From assembly GCA_016742275.1 (NCBI GenBank), contig JACVCD010000017.1, positions 1 through 32,951 of the forward strand: a stretch of 32,951 bases of DNA. Reading direction: 5' to 3'. The notes beneath the pieces were generated by a model, which was not told the DNA's origin, did no database searches, and saw only the letters and a program-made list of their open reading frames with translations. Of the stretch, positions 16,940 through 24,473 are shown in pieces. Positions within the stretch are counted from its first letter, which is position 1; each line of letters starts with the position of its first letter. The translations under genes and the position numbers were made by a program. Source of the DNA: Gemmatimonadaceae bacterium. Lineage in GTDB: Bacteria; Gemmatimonadota; Gemmatimonadetes; Gemmatimonadales; Gemmatimonadaceae.

Positions 16940-17060
16940 GACCGTTAACTGCGCACGCAGAGGCGCAAAGAAAAAAAGAGAGCCGCAGAGGAGCCTCACG
17001 TGTGTGCGGCTCTCTGCGGCTCTGCTTTTCTCTGTGGCTCTGCGTGCGCAGTTAACGGTC
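16940..17060. repeat. 121-bp inverted-repeat element between convergent genes
   Basis: The outer arms 16940-16962 and 17038-17060 are perfectly complementary over 23 bases, each containing GTTAAC. The interior continues as an imperfect inverted repeat made of CGCAGAG-type units, with an 11-bp stem (16977-16987 with 17005-17015) or, in another register, a 12-bp stem (16979-16990 with 17012-17023). No target-site duplication is seen at the ends. It would fold into a long hairpin on either strand and could stop transcription from both amidase and argJ. The CGCAGAG/GCGCAAAG wording resembles dispersed short repeats I have seen in many genomes, so this may be a non-coding mobile or REP-like element. 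Confidence 0.85.
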
Positions 17061-17093
17061 TTGCCGCACGATCAGCACCAGGCTCTCAGCGAC

Positions 17094-18272
17094 TCACGAC
17101 GAATAATACGCCGCATTCTCCTCGACATACCCCTTCGTGAGATCACACCCGTAGGCCGTCGCGGTGCCGTCGCCAACGCCGAGCGCGACCTCGATGTCCA
17201 CGATCTCGCGCGAGAGTGTTTCGCGCACGATGGCGTCGTCGAATGACAGACGTTCACCACGTCCCACCACCTGAAAGCCATTGATCCACGCATCGGTGGA
17301 TGCCGGCACAATGGTGCAGGTGAAACACTTGCCCACCGCCATCAACAGACGACCCACATTGGGGTCGGCGCCATGCACCATCGTCTTCACGAGCGGTGAA
17401 TTGACGATCGACTTGGCCACCACATGCGCTTCGGTCGCATTGAGCGCTCCGCGCACATGCACACGCAGCAGATGTTCGGCGCCCTCACCGTCACGCGCGA
17501 GGATTTCAGTCATACGCGTGCAACCGGCGCGGAGCACGGCCAGGAACTCGGCTTCATCCACAGCGCCGGCCTGCCCATTGGCCAGGATCGCGCAGGTGTC
17601 CGATGTGCTCGTATCGGTATCCACCGACAGCATGTTGAACGAACTGCCCACTGCGGCACGCAGCAAACGATCCAGCGTGGCGGCGTCGAGCGCGGCATCG
17701 GTGAAGATGTACGACAGCATCGTCGCCATGTTGGGCTCGAGCATGCCCGAGCCCTTGGCCACCCAGGTGATCGTCGCGTCGCCGACCGAAGCCGATAGGG
17801 CCTTGGGATGCGAGTCGGTGGTCATGATGCCTTCGGCACCCACCATCGGATCGTCCTGCAGATCGCGCGACATGCCGATGACACCGTTTTCGATCTTTTC
17901 AATCGGAAGCGATACACCGATGACACCGGTCGACGAAACGAGTACGCGATCCGCCGTTGTGCCCAGCTCCTTGGCCGCCGCCGCTGCCATGCGGCGTGCA
18001 TTCTCCACGCCGGCAAGACCGGTCGCCACGTTGCTGACCTTGCTGTTCGCAATGACCGCACGCAGAGTGCCGCCGCGCATGGTTTCCCGTCCCAGAATGA
18101 TGGGCGCGCCGGGAAAATGATTGCGCGTGAAGACCGCCGCCGCCGCCGCATCGGTATCGCTGACAAACAGTGTCAGGTCACGGGCGGAAGGCTTGAGGCC
18201 GACGTTGCGGCTGGCACAGCGAAAGCCACGCGGAAAGCGTGGCGTGGAGTGAAAAACGACGGGTTCGGTCAT
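17094..18272 (-). CDS. argJ: Bifunctional ornithine acetyltransferase / N-acetylglutamate synthase
   Basis: A 392-residue ArgJ that moves the acetyl group from N-acetylornithine to glutamate (and may use acetyl-CoA), recycling the acetyl group in arginine synthesis in the cytoplasm. The precursor cuts itself before Thr184 in KGSGMLEPNMATML, and that Thr becomes the nucleophile. The oxyanion-loop sequence SSTGVIGVSLP is at 113-123, TTDSHPKA is at 151-158, and the C-terminus TKGYVEENAAYYSS is typical. Length is normal. The ATG at 18272 has an AGG about 9 bases upstream. No other arg gene is in the window, so the pathway is dispersed. Both the acetyl-CoA-using and non-using forms share these motifs. 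Confidence 0.96.
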   Translation of the reverse strand: MTEPVVFHSTPRFPRGFRCASRNVGLKPSARDLTLFVSDTDAAAAAVFTRNHFPGAPIILGRETMRGGTLRAVIANSKVSNVATGLAGVENARRMAAAAAKELGTTADRVLVSSTGVIGVSLPIEKIENGVIGMSRDLQDDPMVGAEGIMTTDSHPKALSASVGDATITWVAKGSGMLEPNMATMLSYIFTDAALDAATLDRLLRAAVGSSFNMLSVDTDTSTSDTCAILANGQAGAVDEAEFLAVLRAGCTRMTEILARDGEGAEHLLRVHVRGALNATEAHVVAKSIVNSPLVKTMVHGADPNVGRLLMAVGKCFTCTIVPASTDAWINGFQVVGRGERLSFDDAIVRETLSREIVDIEVALGVGDGTATAYGCDLTKGYVEENAAYYSS

Positions 18273-18409
18273 GAGCCAAACCTGACAGGGAGGGCCTTCC
18301 CTCGCCAGTGAGGGGCCATTTCACGCAACTCCCGAAACCACATAGTCTTACCACAATTAAGAACTCCTTAACGCCGCATGGTTGAATCGTAGAATATGCG
18401 GTTCGAAAA

Positions 18410-18438
18410 TGGACAATATGGGGCTGAGGCGTTATTTT
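18410..18438 (+). promoter_or_regulatory. Candidate sigma-70 promoter for the winged-helix gene
   Basis: TGGACA (18410-18415) and TATTTT (18433-18438) are separated by 17 bases, in an AT-rich island of an otherwise G+C-rich region. If used, transcription would begin near 18445, which argues for a start codon downstream of the ATG at 18396. It is a pattern match only. Confidence 0.3.
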
Positions 18439-18497
18439 ATTGGGACGGTATCCTGGATTTATGCCGCGCGCCGTCAACCGGGCGACACGTAGACTTG

Positions 18498-19067
18498 ATG
18501 CGTTGCTCCTTCCCCTACGCCAACCACCCAGGTACTCCCGTGCCGTCTCAACCGTCCCTCCGTCCGTTCGACATTGCTGTGGCGCTTCGCCTGGTTCTAG
18601 TCCCCGAGGATCGCTATGAGCCACTGGCCACCGCATTGGCGACGAGCACGAGCGCAGTGCATCGCAGTGTTGCCCGTTTGCAGTTGGCCGGTATCTGCGC
18701 ACCCGGGACCCGGACCGTGCGTCTTGAGGCGTTGATGGAGTTCCTGGAGCACGGTATTCGGTTTGCCTTCCCGGCTGTGCATGGTCCCGAGCGTCAGGGG
18801 CAGCCTACCGCGTTTGCGCACCCCGACCTGGCACCGGTCAACGGCATCAGCAACGAGGCCCGTCCTCTCGTTTGGGCAGCCGAAGGTGGCCCGGTGCGTG
18901 GTGAGTCGCTGGCACCGCTGTTCAATGGCCTGACCCGGGTGGCGGCCAAGGATCCCCGTATGCATCTGTTGCTGGCCGGCGTGGATGCGCTGCGCGTTGG
19001 CACTCAGGGACAGCGTGATGCAGCGGCTGCGCATCTCCGTCAGGTGTTGACGGCTCGCGCCGCCTGA
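18498..19067 (+). CDS. Winged-helix-like putative DNA-binding protein
   Basis: About 189 residues. The N-terminal segment DIAVALRLVLVPEDRYEPLATALATSTSAVHRSVARLQLAGI reads as a helix-turn-helix with a recognition helix around STSAVHRSVARL. Next come VRLEALMEFLEHGIRFAFP and the conserved-looking patch FAHPDLAPV, then LVWAAEGGPVRGESLAPL and an acidic/basic helical tail. I recall related proteins of unknown role that share the (R/K)xxFP...TAxAxP...LVW pattern. The start is uncertain: ATG 18396, ATG 18498 and GTG 18540 are in frame. The AT-rich promoter-like stretch covers the first, and only the last has a (weak) AGG before it. It could regulate divergent argJ, but nothing shows this. Confidence 0.65.
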   Translation: MRCSFPYANHPGTPVPSQPSLRPFDIAVALRLVLVPEDRYEPLATALATSTSAVHRSVARLQLAGICAPGTRTVRLEALMEFLEHGIRFAFPAVHGPERQGQPTAFAHPDLAPVNGISNEARPLVWAAEGGPVRGESLAPLFNGLTRVAAKDPRMHLLLAGVDALRVGTQGQRDAAAAHLRQVLTARAA

Positions 19068-19105
19068 GCTGGCCGAGTCGCCGCCCAAGGCAGGTCGATA
19101 ATGCT

Positions 19106-19154
19106 CGGCACGGCGCGATGGACGCCGTGCCGTCCAGGTAACGAGGCTCGTTAC
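19106..19154. other. Two adjacent inverted repeats in the 19068-19242 gap
   Basis: The first is a 10-bp stem (19106-19115 with 19123-19132, 7-base loop) in GGCACGGCG/CGCCGTGCC. The second, GTAACGAG-g-CTCGTTAC (19138-19154), has a one-base centre and looks more like a protein-binding palindrome. Neither is followed by a T-run. The first may help end transcription of the winged-helix gene. Confidence 0.5.
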
Positions 19155-19203
19155 TGTCGGCGATACAAAGAAATGCCAGCAGTGTGATAGCAGTGCCGGT
19201 ACC

Positions 19204-19234
19204 GCTATTTCCGTTCCGTCGTCAGGGAAATAGC
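19204..19234 (+). promoter_or_regulatory. Start-adjacent hairpin before the 19243 gene
   Basis: GCTATTTCC (19204-19212) pairs perfectly with GGAAATAGC (19226-19234) across a 13-base loop. The only Shine-Dalgarno-like sequence before the start (AGGGA, 19224-19228) overlaps the right arm, and the stem ends 8 bases before the ATG. Folding could therefore limit ribosome access. Confidence 0.5.
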
Positions 19235-19242
19235 ATGCATCC

Positions 19243-20067
19243 ATGTCTTCCTCTCCTTCTGGACGCCGACCCTCCACGCTCGCCGCCGACCGCTTCCGTG
19301 CGGCGTCGCGGCCGTTGGGTGCGCCCGTCGATCTCAAGCCGCGTGTGCCGCATGAGATCCCGAAGGAGATCGTGCCCGTGATGGCCGCGCCCCGGAAGAC
19401 GTGGAAGGAAATGCATGCAGAGAATTCGCGCACGGGAAATGGGCGGCCAGGCGCCACGCAGGGCACGGTCCGATTGAATGATCCGTGGGCATCAGTGACG
19501 GGCCCCAAGGCCGGGAAGCCTGATGTCGCCCCGCGTGTCGTCGCGTCGGGAATCGATCTGCCGCAGAGTGCACCAGCAAAGTCGCAGGCAAAGCCAGCCG
19601 CGAAATCTGCCGGCAAGTCTGCCGCGAAGTCCTCGGCTCGCGGCAAGACAAAGGGCGCGGCGAAAACGGGCAATGCCTCGACTCGGAGCCGAAGCGAAAG
19701 TCTGCTGGTGTCGAGTCTGCTGGCGACATTTGCACTGGTGACGGTAGCCGTCGCATCCGTCACGGTCACCGGCAATATGCAAGAAGAGCGCAGCCGTACG
19801 GCGATTGCCGGAACGCTGGCTCAGGTGCATCAGCAACAGACCAGCTTCCGAGTGCTCAATCAGCGGTTTGCCTCATGGCCAGAGCTTCAGGCCATGGGCA
19901 TGAAGGTACCGGAAGGACAACGCGTGGTGAGGTCCAATGCCACGATGTCGCATTGGTTTGTGGCGCTCCGTGATGACGAGACGGGTGTGACGTGTTCCAG
20001 AACGGGTGAGCTGTTCGATGACAGTGCCACCGACCGTTCTCCGACCTGCAGTAAGCTCGTTCCGTAG
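19243..20067 (+). CDS. Membrane-anchored protein with Lys/Ala/Ser-rich linker, unknown function
   Basis: A 274-residue protein I cannot name. The N-terminal 110 residues are polar and probably disordered. Residues about 110-145 form a low-complexity linker with repeated AKS/AAKS/GK units, like histone H1-type basic tails. One membrane helix follows (about 152-174, LLVSSLLATFALVTVAVASV). The last 100 residues (RTAIAGTLAQVHQQQTSFRV onward) have the look of a pilin-like fold: a long helix, then a small beta domain with two cysteines (VTCSRTG and SPTCSKL) that may pair. An inside-N, outside-C orientation would put the basic linker in the cytoplasm, where it could touch nucleic acid or lipid. The pilin resemblance is inference. 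A hairpin overlaps its ribosome-binding region. It is followed after 64 bases by the TonB receptor. Confidence 0.6.
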   Translation: MSSSPSGRRPSTLAADRFRAASRPLGAPVDLKPRVPHEIPKEIVPVMAAPRKTWKEMHAENSRTGNGRPGATQGTVRLNDPWASVTGPKAGKPDVAPRVVASGIDLPQSAPAKSQAKPAAKSAGKSAAKSSARGKTKGAAKTGNASTRSRSESLLVSSLLATFALVTVAVASVTVTGNMQEERSRTAIAGTLAQVHQQQTSFRVLNQRFASWPELQAMGMKVPEGQRVVRSNATMSHWFVALRDDETGVTCSRTGELFDDSATDRSPTCSKLVP

Positions 20068-20131
20068 CACGCGGGTCCCGGCCGCGAGCTTCTCGCGCAC
20101 GTAACGCCGTGCCGCACGCGATATTCCGTGC

Positions 20132-22312
20132 GTGAACAACTCCTCGAAATTTCCCCGCCGCTACGCGTTCGTATTGCTGGCGCTCATTGGGAGCAGCGCT
20201 GCGCCCGCTATGCAAGCGCAGAGTCGTCAGGGCACGCGTGATTCATCTGCGGTGGCGGATGATTCTGTCGCGCAGCGCCTGAACACCATGCGGGTCTCCG
20301 TGACACGCGAAACTGCGCGCTCGCCATTCGAGCTGCCTTTTGCGCTCACAACATCGCCATTGTCCGCACGGCCGGCGCTCAGGCGCACCAGTGTGAGTGA
20401 TCTGCTGCTGGGAGTGCCCGGTGTGCAGGTGCAGGATCGCTCCAATCCCTCACAGGATGCACGCATTGCGGTGCGTGGATTCGGCGCGCGCTCAGCGTTC
20501 GGTGTACGTGGTGTGCGCGTATTGCGTGATGGCATCCCGCTCTCGCTCCCAGACGGACAGACGCCAATCGACTGGCTCGATCTGGAGACCGTTGAGCGTG
20601 TGGACATCGTGCGCGGTACGGCTGCAGCGCTCTACGGCAATGCGGCTGGTGGTGTGGTGGATGTGCGTTCGCGTGCGCCGTCTTCACTACCGCTGGCATT
20701 GTCCACGCGCATTTGGAACGGCGGCGGTGTGCAGCGCACAAATGTGCAGGGATCCGGGACAGCCGTTGGTCGCATGGGCGACACCGAAGGCACATTCCAG
20801 CGCAGTCAGTGGTTGGCGTCATTTACGCGCACGGCGGGCGACGGTCCACGCACCTGGTCGCGATTGGATGCCACAAGCGTCTTCGCGCGTGCTCTCTCGA
20901 CAGTTGGTGGTACCCGCTTCGAAGTGCAGGGCACTGCCTATGATGCGCCGCGTGCAGAAAACACCGGGGCGCTGACCGCTGCGGAAATGGCACGCGACCC
21001 ACGCCTCCCTGATTCACTCAACATCACACGGCGTTCGCGCAAGGCGGTGCAGCAGACACAGATCTCGCTCACTGCGGCGCGCGATGTGGGAAATGGAGAA
21101 ATCCGCGGCTCCCTGTTCGGTGGAACCCGTATGCTTGAGAACCCATTGCCGTTTGCCATCGTCGAAGTGGATCGACGTGCCGTGGGAGGCGGTCTCCACG
21201 GTAGCTGGCGCGTCATACCATTCGCGTGGCCGGTGCGCTTCGGGGTTGGTGTTGATGCGCAACAGCTTGTGGATGAACGCTACAATTATGAGAACTGCGC
21301 CGATGTGTTGCCCACTGCGCCGGTCACGGCGCGCTGCCCGGTTCGCGGTGCAGAGAGTGGCGCCACGCGTCTTGATCAGCAGGAGCGCGCGGCCAACGTG
21401 GGCGGGTACACACGCATCGAAGTGGAAGCGCCGCACGCGTTGTTCGCGAGTGTCGCGATGCGATACGATCAGGTGCGCTTCCGTGTGCAGGATCGTTTCA
21501 TCAATGCCACCAACCTTGATGACTCCGGCAATCGCACGCTTGGTGCCGTGAGTCCCATGCTGGGTCTCACATGGCGCGCCAGACCGCGTTGGTCCATGTA
21601 CGCGAATCTGTCCACGGCGTTCGAAACGCCGACGGCTACTGAACTCACCAATCAGGAATCAGGTGCGGCAGGTCTCAACAGCACGCTCGAGCCACAGCGT
21701 ACGCGTACGCTGGAGTTTGGTACGCAGGCATTGATCGGCGGTCGTGTGCGCGCCGATCTCGCGTTGTTTCATGCAACGGTGCTCGATGAGCTGGTGCCAT
21801 TCGATGTGCCGAACCAACCCGGTAGACGAGCATTCCGCAATGCCGGCGAAACGACGAGACGTGGTGCAGAATCGTCGGTTCGCCTGGCCTGGTCGCACCT
21901 CGATATCGGGACAGCGTACACGTGGTCGCATTTTCGATTCGATCGGTACAACGTGGGTACAACATCCTTTGCCGGTCGTGCCATCCCCGGTGTGCCCGAG
22001 CACTACCTGCAGGGATTTGCGACCACGCAGGCACGCGGCGTCTTTGCCACGCTGGAATGGACAGCGGCATCGGAAGCCACCGCAGATGATGCAGGCACGG
22101 TGAAGGGTGCCGGCTACGCGGTGTGGGCTGTTCGCATGGGCGCTACATCACCGCGCATTCACGGTGTGCGTCTCGAGCCCACCGTTGCCGTCGAAAACAT
22201 TTTCGATCGACGATACGCGTCGTCCTTGATCATCAATGCCACGCGCAATCGCTACTTCGAGCCGGGACTGCCGCGTCGACTGTCTGCGGTCGTCCAGGTG
22301 CGCTGGGACTGA
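20132..22312 (+). CDS. TonB-dependent outer-membrane receptor
   Basis: A 726-residue receptor with signal peptide (about 1-30, ending MQAQ), plug domain (about 55-175: SVSDLLLGVPGVQVQDRSNP, RIAVRGFGARSAFGVRGV, VERVDIVRGTAAALYGNAAG), then a beta barrel ending with YFEPGLPRRLSAVVQVRWD. There is no STN domain, so unlike the 4430-7270 receptor it is a transporter only. The plug wording and the R-Y-F-E-P C-terminal motif resemble siderophore or metal-chelate receptors; this is family-level inference. Translation starts at a GTG (20132). CGCACG (20113-20118) can pair with CGTGCG (20127-20132), placing the start codon's first base in a stem. No iron box could be recognised. It converges with sppA. 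Confidence 0.88.
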   Translation: MNNSSKFPRRYAFVLLALIGSSAAPAMQAQSRQGTRDSSAVADDSVAQRLNTMRVSVTRETARSPFELPFALTTSPLSARPALRRTSVSDLLLGVPGVQVQDRSNPSQDARIAVRGFGARSAFGVRGVRVLRDGIPLSLPDGQTPIDWLDLETVERVDIVRGTAAALYGNAAGGVVDVRSRAPSSLPLALSTRIWNGGGVQRTNVQGSGTAVGRMGDTEGTFQRSQWLASFTRTAGDGPRTWSRLDATSVFARALSTVGGTRFEVQGTAYDAPRAENTGALTAAEMARDPRLPDSLNITRRSRKAVQQTQISLTAARDVGNGEIRGSLFGGTRMLENPLPFAIVEVDRRAVGGGLHGSWRVIPFAWPVRFGVGVDAQQLVDERYNYENCADVLPTAPVTARCPVRGAESGATRLDQQERAANVGGYTRIEVEAPHALFASVAMRYDQVRFRVQDRFINATNLDDSGNRTLGAVSPMLGLTWRARPRWSMYANLSTAFETPTATELTNQESGAAGLNSTLEPQRTRTLEFGTQALIGGRVRADLALFHATVLDELVPFDVPNQPGRRAFRNAGETTRRGAESSVRLAWSHLDIGTAYTWSHFRFDRYNVGTTSFAGRAIPGVPEHYLQGFATTQARGVFATLEWTAASEATADDAGTVKGAGYAVWAVRMGATSPRIHGVRLEPTVAVENIFDRRYASSLIINATRNRYFEPGLPRRLSAVVQVRWD

Positions 22313-22332
22313 CGACGAGCGCCAGTCCCAGC
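22302..22332. terminator. Hairpin between convergent TonB-receptor and sppA genes
   Basis: GCTGGGACTG (22302-22311) pairs perfectly with CAGTCCCAGC (22323-22332) over an 11-base loop that begins with the last base of the receptor stop codon. The T-tract is poor on both strands. Its position suggests a shared, perhaps factor-assisted, transcription stop. Confidence 0.55.
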
Positions 22333-22343
22333 ATCGCATCTGC

Positions 22344-24236
22344 TTAGTGAATCGTCAGGATGTAAGGCAGGCGCGCATACACGGCACGCGGATCGTCGTA
22401 GCGCAGCAGCAACTCGAGTTCCTTCACGAACGCGCGACCCAGCGAAGCCGCCGCTGACGAGCGCGTATCGGCCAACTGGGTCCGCGCCAGTTGAGCCGCG
22501 ACCGGTGCGGGCTTGTCTTCGAGCATTTCGGTCAGACGCTCAGAGGGGCTCTTGAGACGGGGGAACTCCTGCACATCGTAGTCGCCGGTGATCTTGGCCA
22601 GCGAAGCCACGCTGCGAATGGCTTGAGTCAGTCCGCCGAGTGAGTCGACGAGTCCCAGTTGCACGGCACGGGCACCAGACCACACGCGTCCTTCGGCAAT
22701 CGCGCGGACCGAGTCTACCGATAGCGAACGTGCCGTCGAGACCCGCATCAGGAACGCGTCGTACACCGCATCGGTGCCACGCTGCAACACCGCCAGCTCG
22801 GCGTCCGTGCGCGGGCGCGCAATGGTGAACAGGTCGGCGTAGCGTCCCGTCTTTACCGTGTCGAAGGTAATGCCCTGCTTGTTCGCGAGCCCCTTCACAT
22901 TCGGCACGAGTGAGAACACACCGATGGAACCCGTGATGGTGTTGGGCTCGGCGAACACACGATGCGACGCGGTGGAAATCCAGTAGCCACCCGACGCCGC
23001 CAGTGATCCCATGGAGACCACCACCGGCTTGCGTGCCTTGATCAGCGACAACTCGCGCTGAATCTGCTCGGACGCAATTGCACTGCCCCCCGGACTGTTC
23101 ACCCGCAGCACGACGCCCTTGACCTTGCCGTTGTTGCGGAGCTTGCGCAGTTCGCGTGAGAGTGAGGCGCCGCCAATCATGCCCTCACCGCCTTCACCGT
23201 CGACGATATCACCTTCGGCATACACCACCGCGATCACCTGACTGGCGCTGAACAGGCGCTCCTTCGTGACTGCAAGCGGCGCGTAGTCATCGAGCGTGAT
23301 CTGGGGGAGACTTGGACGATCGAGCAGCATATCGAGATCCGCTGCACGTGTGCTGTCCTTGGCCGAAGTTTGCTCGGTGTCCGACGACTTGCCCTTGCCG
23401 GCAATGCGCTGGAGATCGTCGAGTACCACGTCGAAGTACGCACTGCGATCTACGAGGCCGGCCTGCAGTGCGTCTGGCGGCAGCACGATGGCCTGTGCAT
23501 CAACGATCGACTGCAGGGTTACTGTGTCGATCTTTCGCGATGTGGCAATGCCTTGCTTCACTTCACTCCAGAGGTCGGCCAGATACGCCTGCGTTTGCAG
23601 ACGATTCTCAGGGCTCATCTCCTGACGTGTGAACGGCTCGACGGCGGCCTTGAAGCGACCCACGCGACTCACCTGCACGCCGATACCATACTTCTCGAAC
23701 AGTCCGGTCAGAAACACCGGCTCGGCGGCCAGGCCAGGCAACAGCAGTGAGCCGAATGGGTCGAGTGTGACATTGCTCGCGGCAGATGCCACGTAATAGG
23801 TACGTGCATCAGGATTGACCAGATATGCGTGCACGGGCTTCTTCGACACCTTGAAGGAGTCGATGGCCGCACGCAGTTCGCGAAGCGCTGCAAATCCTGA
23901 TCGTGTGCCGTCGCTGTTCACCGAGCCGCGAATGAGCAGCGCACTGATGCGATCGTCCGACGCCGCCGCACGAATGCCGGTGACGGCTGCGCGGAGGGAG
24001 AGCGCTGTGCCGCCCGGCGAGAGTGCGCGATCAAACAGTCCGCCGGCTTCTGTGCGCGCCGGCTGGTCGCTGAGCGGGCGGTCGAGGTCGAGAACCAGGA
24101 CGGCGCCCTGCCGCACTTCAGTTGGTGTACGGCTGCCGGCTGAGGCCGCGATGCCAACAGCGAGCACGATGACACCGACCACACAGACCGCAATTGTGAC
24201 GAGATTCGCCGCCAGGGCGGTGAAGAACTGCTTCAT
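22344..24236 (-). CDS. sppA: Signal peptide peptidase SppA, 67-kDa type
   Basis: About 630 residues, the tandem-domain form as in E. coli. An N-terminal membrane helix (about 8-33) anchors it in the inner membrane with the catalytic part in the periplasm. The N-domain supplies the general-base lysine (VGRFKAAVEPFTRQEMSPE) and the C-domain supplies the nucleophile serine (MGSLAASGGYWIST), the Ser-Lys dyad used to digest released signal peptides. VVLRVNSPGGSA is the usual strand-loop before it. GTG 24245 and ATG 24236 are both possible starts; I prefer the ATG because the GGAG lies only 2 bases before the GTG. It is a single gene, divergent from the acyl-CoA dehydrogenase gene. Confidence 0.93.
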   Translation of the reverse strand: MKQFFTALAANLVTIAVCVVGVIVLAVGIAASAGSRTPTEVRQGAVLVLDLDRPLSDQPARTEAGGLFDRALSPGGTALSLRAAVTGIRAAASDDRISALLIRGSVNSDGTRSGFAALRELRAAIDSFKVSKKPVHAYLVNPDARTYYVASAASNVTLDPFGSLLLPGLAAEPVFLTGLFEKYGIGVQVSRVGRFKAAVEPFTRQEMSPENRLQTQAYLADLWSEVKQGIATSRKIDTVTLQSIVDAQAIVLPPDALQAGLVDRSAYFDVVLDDLQRIAGKGKSSDTEQTSAKDSTRAADLDMLLDRPSLPQITLDDYAPLAVTKERLFSASQVIAVVYAEGDIVDGEGGEGMIGGASLSRELRKLRNNGKVKGVVLRVNSPGGSAIASEQIQRELSLIKARKPVVVSMGSLAASGGYWISTASHRVFAEPNTITGSIGVFSLVPNVKGLANKQGITFDTVKTGRYADLFTIARPRTDAELAVLQRGTDAVYDAFLMRVSTARSLSVDSVRAIAEGRVWSGARAVQLGLVDSLGGLTQAIRSVASLAKITGDYDVQEFPRLKSPSERLTEMLEDKPAPVAAQLARTQLADTRSSAAASLGRAFVKELELLLRYDDPRAVYARLPYILTIH

Positions 24237-24405
24237 GAGACGCACATCTCCAGAGAGGATACCTGCAGTCTAAGGCGCGGGCCTCGGGCGGCCCACCCTG
24301 CGGTGGTCGCTGGCCGTCCCCCGTCGATACGGCTCCGCACGGGTTCCGGTTGCAATCGTGGCGCAGAAACATGACGGAATCGTCGCATAAACCCTTGCCG
24401 CAATC

Positions 24406-24459
24406 GGGATCCGGACCTAGCGTGAAGGGATCCCCATAAGGGACCCCTGAGGTAACCCC
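24406..24459. promoter_or_regulatory. GGGA(T)CCCC repeat cluster upstream of the acyl-CoA dehydrogenase
   Basis: GGGATCC (24406-24412), GGGATCCCC (24427-24435), GGGACCCC (24440-24447) and GGTAACCCC (24451-24459) lie in a row just before the ribosome-binding site. The first and second also form an inverted repeat with a 15-base spacer. This may be an operator for the dehydrogenase or for divergent sppA, or a leader fold. Confidence 0.4.
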
Positions 24460-24473
24460 TGCCGAGGCCTCCA

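Noticed and set aside
16928-17093. CRISPR-like repeat units in the CGCAGAG region
   Set aside because: The units are nested inverted repeats without spacers of even length and without cas genes.
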